Shown here in pieces: positions 59,506 through 64,000 of a stretch of 64,000 nt of DNA. The position numbers and the translations under genes are program-made. Location of the stretch: positions 83,506 to 147,505 of the forward strand of contig CAXKVR010000042.1 in the NCBI GenBank assembly GCA_964058845.1. Reading direction: 5' to 3'. A model generated the notes under the pieces. The model saw only the letters and a program-made list of their open reading frames with translations, was not told the DNA's origin and did no database searches. This DNA is from Carex sylvatica. Taxonomy: Eukaryota; Streptophyta; Magnoliopsida; Poales; Cyperaceae. Position 1 is the stretch's first letter. Every line of letters begins with the position of its first letter.

Positions 59506-61350
59506 ATGAAAATACCTTCTAAGCTTTTACAACAACCCCGCCTCACCTTCTCCTCTCTTAGCTCTATTTTTTCGCAGCATGCCTCTGTTCCTACCACTAC
59601 CGCTGCGGCCTCCACCACAACCTGCGCCTCTCTCCGTTCTCTTCTCACCTCGCCTGACTCCACACACCATGCCCAAGCCATCTCTCTCCTCCTCTCCAAC
59701 CCCAATCCGGACCCCACCATTTGTTCCCTCATTTTCTTCACTCTGTCTCGTCAAACGCCCCATCTCTCTCCCCACTCAGCCCAACTCTTGATACACCTTG
59801 CCAAGAACGGAACTTTCCCGACTGTCACCAATCAATTCACTTCTATAGTCTCCAACCTCTTCCGACATGTGGGCCCTTCTAAAGCACTTGAGTTTATTCG
59901 AGCTGTGAAAGAAAATGGTGGTGATGTTGATGCTCGTGCTTTTAATTTGATTCTTAACGGGTTCGCGAGGGAGAAGGATTTTGCAAGCATGAATCAATTA
60001 CTTCGTGAGATGAGAGAAATGGGTCTTCGCGGTGATGTCTTTACTTATGGAATTGTTATAAACCGGCTGTGTAAGTTACACCTGGTGGATGGTGCACTCA
60101 AGGTGCTCGAAGAAATGACAAAACCTGATTCTGATGTGAAACCAGATATGGTCATATTTAATTCACTAATAGACGGTCTCTGTAAGATTGGTAGAGTTGA
60201 AGAAGGCTTGTCTTTGTTTGAAAAGATGAAAAATTTTTACTTGTGCAAGCCCGGCAGAATCACATACAATACACTAATTGATGGGCTTTGCAAGACTGGA
60301 AACATAAGCATGGCTATGAACTTGATGAATAAAATGGAGGCAGATAAAATTTCTCCTGACGTGTTTACGTTAAATTCTATTATATCTGGCTTATGTAGAA
60401 ATGACCAGGTTGGTACAGCATTTGATTTCTTCAAAAATAAAAGAACTGCATGGCCTGATGTTAAATTTAATCAAGTTACTTATAGTACACTAATCGGTGC
60501 ATTTCTCCATTCAAATAATGTTAGAAAGGCCATGGATTTACACCAGGAGATGGTCGATAACGGGCTTAAGCCTGATAGGGTTTCATATTTCACTATGATA
60601 TCAGGTTTGACCCAAGCAGGTCGTATGAAGGATGTGTGTTCTATTGCCTGTTCTATGAAGGAAGCTGGGTATAAGCTTGATTTGAGAAGTTACAACATAA
60701 TAATTCATGGTTTCTGTAAAAAGAAAAGGTTGGATAAGGCATGTAAGGTGCTCAATGAAATGCTTGAAACTGGTCTCAGACCTGACTTGTGCACTTACAA
60801 TACTTTGCTGGCCGGATTTTGTAAAATTCAGGATTTTTCAGCAGTTAAAGTGTTGTTGCAGAAAATGAAAGATAGCAAGATTCAGCCTTCGGTGCTAACT
60901 TACGGCACATTAATTCATGGTTGGTGCAAAAATGGTGAAGTTACAGAGGCATTGAATATTTTCCGGTCCATGAATAAATTAGGGTGTGAGGCTAACACTG
61001 TAATATACAATACTCTGATAGATGCTTTGTGTAAGACGGGTGATGTAAAGATGGCAATTTCGTTAATGGATGAGATGAAAGAGAGGGTTGTAAATGCAAA
61101 TGTGGTGACCTACAATGCATTGCTTAAGGGATTGCAAGCAGAGAAAATGTCAGAGAAGGCTTTCGAGATTATGGATCAGATGTTGCAAGAGCAGTGTCAA
61201 CCAAATGCTGCAACTATGGATGTGCTTGTTAATTGGTTGTCTGATATAGGAGAAGAAGAGAGGCTCAGAAATTTTATCAAAGGATTTCGGGCTAATAATT
61301 CAAATCCACTTAGTAATTCAATCCTATTGAACAGGGTTCTAAATAGCTAG
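59506..61350 (+). CDS. P-class pentatricopeptide repeat (PPR) protein
   Basis: Single-exon gene of 614 residues. The first ATG of the frame is at 59506 (MKIPSKLLQQPRLTFSSLSS); the frame is open upstream but without an ATG. The Ser/Thr/Arg-rich, acid-poor N-terminus suggests import into mitochondria or plastids. From about residue 145, some 13 PPR motifs of about 35 residues follow in tandem (for example VIFNSLIDGLCKIGRVEEGL, ITYNTLIDGLCKTG, VTYNALLKGL). No E, DYW or SMR domain, so it is P-class, likely binding one organelle RNA to stabilise, splice or translate it. The residue pairs at positions 5 and 35 run ND, GD, NG, ND, NN, SD, FD, ND, NS, GN, NN, NN. The frame is intact, codon use is normal, and it stands apart from the transposons. 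Confidence 0.93.
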   Translation: MKIPSKLLQQPRLTFSSLSSIFSQHASVPTTTAAASTTTCASLRSLLTSPDSTHHAQAISLLLSNPNPDPTICSLIFFTLSRQTPHLSPHSAQLLIHLAKNGTFPTVTNQFTSIVSNLFRHVGPSKALEFIRAVKENGGDVDARAFNLILNGFAREKDFASMNQLLREMREMGLRGDVFTYGIVINRLCKLHLVDGALKVLEEMTKPDSDVKPDMVIFNSLIDGLCKIGRVEEGLSLFEKMKNFYLCKPGRITYNTLIDGLCKTGNISMAMNLMNKMEADKISPDVFTLNSIISGLCRNDQVGTAFDFFKNKRTAWPDVKFNQVTYSTLIGAFLHSNNVRKAMDLHQEMVDNGLKPDRVSYFTMISGLTQAGRMKDVCSIACSMKEAGYKLDLRSYNIIIHGFCKKKRLDKACKVLNEMLETGLRPDLCTYNTLLAGFCKIQDFSAVKVLLQKMKDSKIQPSVLTYGTLIHGWCKNGEVTEALNIFRSMNKLGCEANTVIYNTLIDALCKTGDVKMAISLMDEMKERVVNANVVTYNALLKGLQAEKMSEKAFEIMDQMLQEQCQPNAATMDVLVNWLSDIGEEERLRNFIKGFRANNSNPLSNSILLNRVLNS

Positions 61351-62310
61351 CTATAGTTGTTTTTTTAGCCTTTTCACGATGACGCGATAATTGCTATCTA
61401 AAACCTTGCTATTGAATTAAATGACCGTGTTATTAACAATGCAATTTTTTTTGTTTACATAGACCTAAGATATAAATGTTTGGCCAGTGAATATGGCAGC
61501 ACTGGTACCTTATATGTTAACACTTTATTAGTCTCTTAGCCATATACTGAAATTTAATTGTTGGCCTTTAAGATGACTTTTAAGAAATCAGGTGTCCTTT
61601 TGTTTTTTTTCTTTCCTTCTTACTTTTAATTCCAAGAGAGAAATCTGATTATTAACTCAATCCACCAAGAATTTTGGTTCTTTCTTGAATGTATATATAA
61701 ATTATTTAATGTTGCAATTCAATGTCATGAATGGCAGGGGGATAGAGATCGTATGGTCTTAATAGAATTACAAAATTGCAACTTAGTTGCACCTTCCCAC
61801 CTGCTTTTATCTCAATTTTGACTCTGCATGCTGCTGGAATTCTTATCTTATTTCTTTATGCCATCGTGTGTTTTAGCGTAGTGCAACTTACCTGACTGCG
61901 GGAGAATTGGAATTTCACATTTGCAAATGGCACAAATATCATCATATATCATCATATATCATCAGGATTACCAATAAAAATTAGTACCATACACCTATAG
62001 TGTTTTTTATTTGCATTATGTGCATGTAAAAAGGAACTTAAAACTCCTGGTCTGTGAATGATGAGTCTGATTTAAGTTAATACGGTGCGCTAAATATTGT
62101 TTATTTGTTTTGGAATTTGCACTTTATACTACTAAAAGATTGCATCTGACTTTTCTTCTTTAATTAATCCTTTTTTCTACCATTAATTTATACGAATCTA
62201 TTGAAACAGCTTATATCCTCGGTTTTATACTATTTTCAAGTCTTTGTTTCGGAAAATCCATGTGCTTGCGTATAAATAATATCACTGACTAAAGAATAAT
62301 TCTTACTTAG
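61351..62310. other. Intergenic between PPR and ATR3 genes
   Basis: 3' UTR of the PPR gene and spacer DNA. Contains a small triplicate CATCATATATCAT at about 61940-61965. No gene seen. Confidence 0.5.
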
Positions 62311-62379
62311 TGGGCTGCATTATCTCCAATCCAGCCCAATAAAACCAGCCATCTCAATTCAATAATCAATTCAAGCCCA
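62311..62379 (+). promoter_or_regulatory. Three TGGGCT (site II) motifs before ATR3
   Basis: TGGGCT at 62311 and its complement AGCCCA at 62333 and 62374, 80-150 bases before the start codon. Site II elements (TGGGCY), bound by TCP factors, are typical of housekeeping and growth-related plant promoters. Function here is inference. Confidence 0.5.
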
Positions 62380-62459
62380 ACCGAACAAAAAACGAGTAAA
62401 ATCAATATATAGCCACTGACATGCGGGGCCGGCTGTTGATTCCGGTCTCGGCGCGAGCA

Positions 62460-64000
62460 ATGGAGGGGAAGAAGAAGCGACTGCTCGTGCTATACGCGTC
62501 GCAGACCGGAAACGCCATGGACGTCGCTGATCGCGTCGGCCGTGAGGCGGAGCACGGCGGTTGCCCCTCCGTCGAGGTCCTCTCCATGGATCACTTTGAC
62601 CCGGTCTAGCTCATCTATTGTTTGTGTTTCCTTAAATTATTCATTTTTTACCTTTTTTTTTGTTACTTGAGTTCAATCCACTGCCATGACTTTGTTTTGA
62701 GACTATTTCACGCAGTGATGGTGCTTAGTGGGTGCCATTTTACGATTTTTACCAGTGATTAAGCCAAGTGTTAGCTAGGAATTACAATGTAGGACAGTGC
62801 ATAGTACCTGTTTTAGTAATTGTGGTGTTAATTGCCATGGCTTGAATTTCTAATTATTATTCAATTTCTCACGTATTGATTAACTTTAGTTACTCTCTTA
62901 ATTAGAACAACTATTGCAGTACTTGCAAATATATGAAGTAAACTGGATCGCTCACTAATAAGTAAGTAATTATTGGGGATCCTTTATTAGTAAAGATTTC
63001 AAGTCAATTTATTCTCTGTAAATGTCACTACGTGTGATACTTTGAGGTTTGAAACCTATTAATTTCTATGATGTGCATGCTTGATGTTTGTCCATCAAAG
63101 TGCTATTATTCCAAATTAAAGGTGATCAAGTAAATTTTTAAGAATTTTCAGATTATTTAGTACATGTACCAGATTGGTACCAATTTTGTCTACAAGTAGA
63201 AATAATGAAGAATATCTCATTGACAAAATTTGTTTACTCGATGATTCTCATCTGAACATTTCTTGCTGTAATACATTTCAGAAACTGGATGGATATTGTG
63301 GTACTTTAATCATATTTGTGATTCACCTCTAAAACATTTTGTTAATTATATTTCTGATGCAGAATTCCTTGCCAAGTGAGAGTACAATTGTTTTTGTTGT
63401 ATCAACGACAGGACAAGGGGACCCACCTGACAGTATGAAGGTGCACTTTCTTCTTTCCTTGTTCCATGTTTATTTTAGCAATAACGTGCTTGCACCAATC
63501 TTATAATGTATTATTTGATTTGGTGTTCAGGTGTTTTGGAGATTTCTACTTAGAAGAAACCTTGGCGGTAGTTGGTTAGAAGGGCTTCACTATGCTGTGT
63601 TCGGCTTGGGTGACTCTGGCTACCAGAAATACAATGTACAATTCTCTGATTATATCAATATATTTTTCTCATCTTACACTTTTTTATATCATGTCATTAT
63701 TGTTTTTTTAAGGGGGTGTTTGTGTGTGTGTGTGTTCTACTATTGTCTTGTTATGTATGAACTATAACAGATTGGATTTATGACCTTATTGGTTGGATAG
63801 AAAATGGTAATATTGTTATCAGCATGGTTTACTTGGGGGCTTTGATGTTTTTAATTTACTAATTCATGTCAATAACTTAGTGAGAAGTATTGAAATTATG
63901 CAGTTTGCTGCAAAAAAGCTTGATAAAAGGCTTCAGGATCTTGGGGCTGGATCAATAATCGAAAAAGGTTTGGGAGATGATCAGCATCCTTCTGGGTAAT
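62460..64000 (+). CDS. ATR3: NADPH-dependent diflavin oxidoreductase 1, 5' part
   Basis: Exons 62460-62603, 63363-63440, 63531-63635 and 63904-63995, all in phase; the gene runs off the window. The start MEGKKKRLLVLYASQTGNAM is chosen because the homologue begins just before the FMN motif; an upstream in-frame ATG (62421) would add 13 residues. Visible is the flavodoxin-like FMN domain: phosphate loop SQTGNA, then VVSTTGQGDPPDSMK, FWRFLLRRNL, YAVFGLGDSGYQKYN, FAAKKLDKRL and EKGLGDDQHPSG. In plants (ATR3) and yeast (TAH18) the full protein also has FAD and NADPH domains, passes electrons from NADPH to the anamorsin/Dre2 iron-sulfur protein, and serves cytosolic Fe-S assembly. It is essential in Arabidopsis. 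Exon borders are clean; no defects are seen. Confidence 0.93.

Noticed and set aside
59343..59775. Minus-strand frames overlapping the PPR 5' end
   Set aside because: Antisense shadows of the Ser/Thr/Pro-rich PPR leader, with no recognisable domain.

Overview
This is flowering-plant nuclear DNA. It is AT-rich, with spliced genes whose exons match plant families (WRKY, PPR, ATR3/TAH18), plant transposon superfamilies with their diagnostic target-site duplications (TSDs), and CCCTAAA telo-box motifs. I cannot name the species. Roughly the first 47 kb and most of 52-59 kb are transposon-derived. Ordinary genes are few: a WRKY factor (48.7-51.8 kb, minus), a P-class PPR protein (59.5-61.35 kb, plus) and the 5' part of a diflavin reductase (62.46 kb to the window end, plus).

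Layout. 0-2 kb: start of a decayed Ty1/copia element on the minus strand (gag, PBS, LTR). 5.58-17.98 kb: a 12.4-kb Mutator-like element (MULE) with a perfect 9-bp TSD. It holds last-exon fragments of APC10, two exons of a CBSX3-like gene, a LINE remnant, unidentified exons and a 2.45-kb tandem duplication of its own right end. 19.57-20.81 kb: a young foldback MULE that is almost a pure hairpin. 21.6-28.7 kb: a three-layer nest. A minus-strand LTR is interrupted by a plus-strand solo LTR (5-bp TSD), which is interrupted by a MULE (9-bp TSD) carrying truncated transposase and plant-mobile-domain (PMD, MAIN-like) genes. 30.69-36.76 kb: a second PMD MULE with an apparently intact 7-exon, 733-codon PMD gene and no transposase. 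38.53-40.73 kb: a third, decayed element of this kind with a nested hAT MITE. 41.73-44.81 kb: a CACTA element carrying SEC61-alpha and nucleotide-sugar-transporter fragments. 46-58 kb: many MITEs, including at least four foldback copies sharing one core but having unrelated ends. Two MITEs lie in the WRKY intron.

The recurring theme is DNA transposons that carry host-like genes. PMD genes persist while transposase is lost, and captured exons decay by C-to-T changes as expected of methylated DNA. The right-hand 5 kb is normal gene space with no sign that the PPR and ATR3 genes are functionally linked. No tRNA, rRNA or CRISPR array was recognised.
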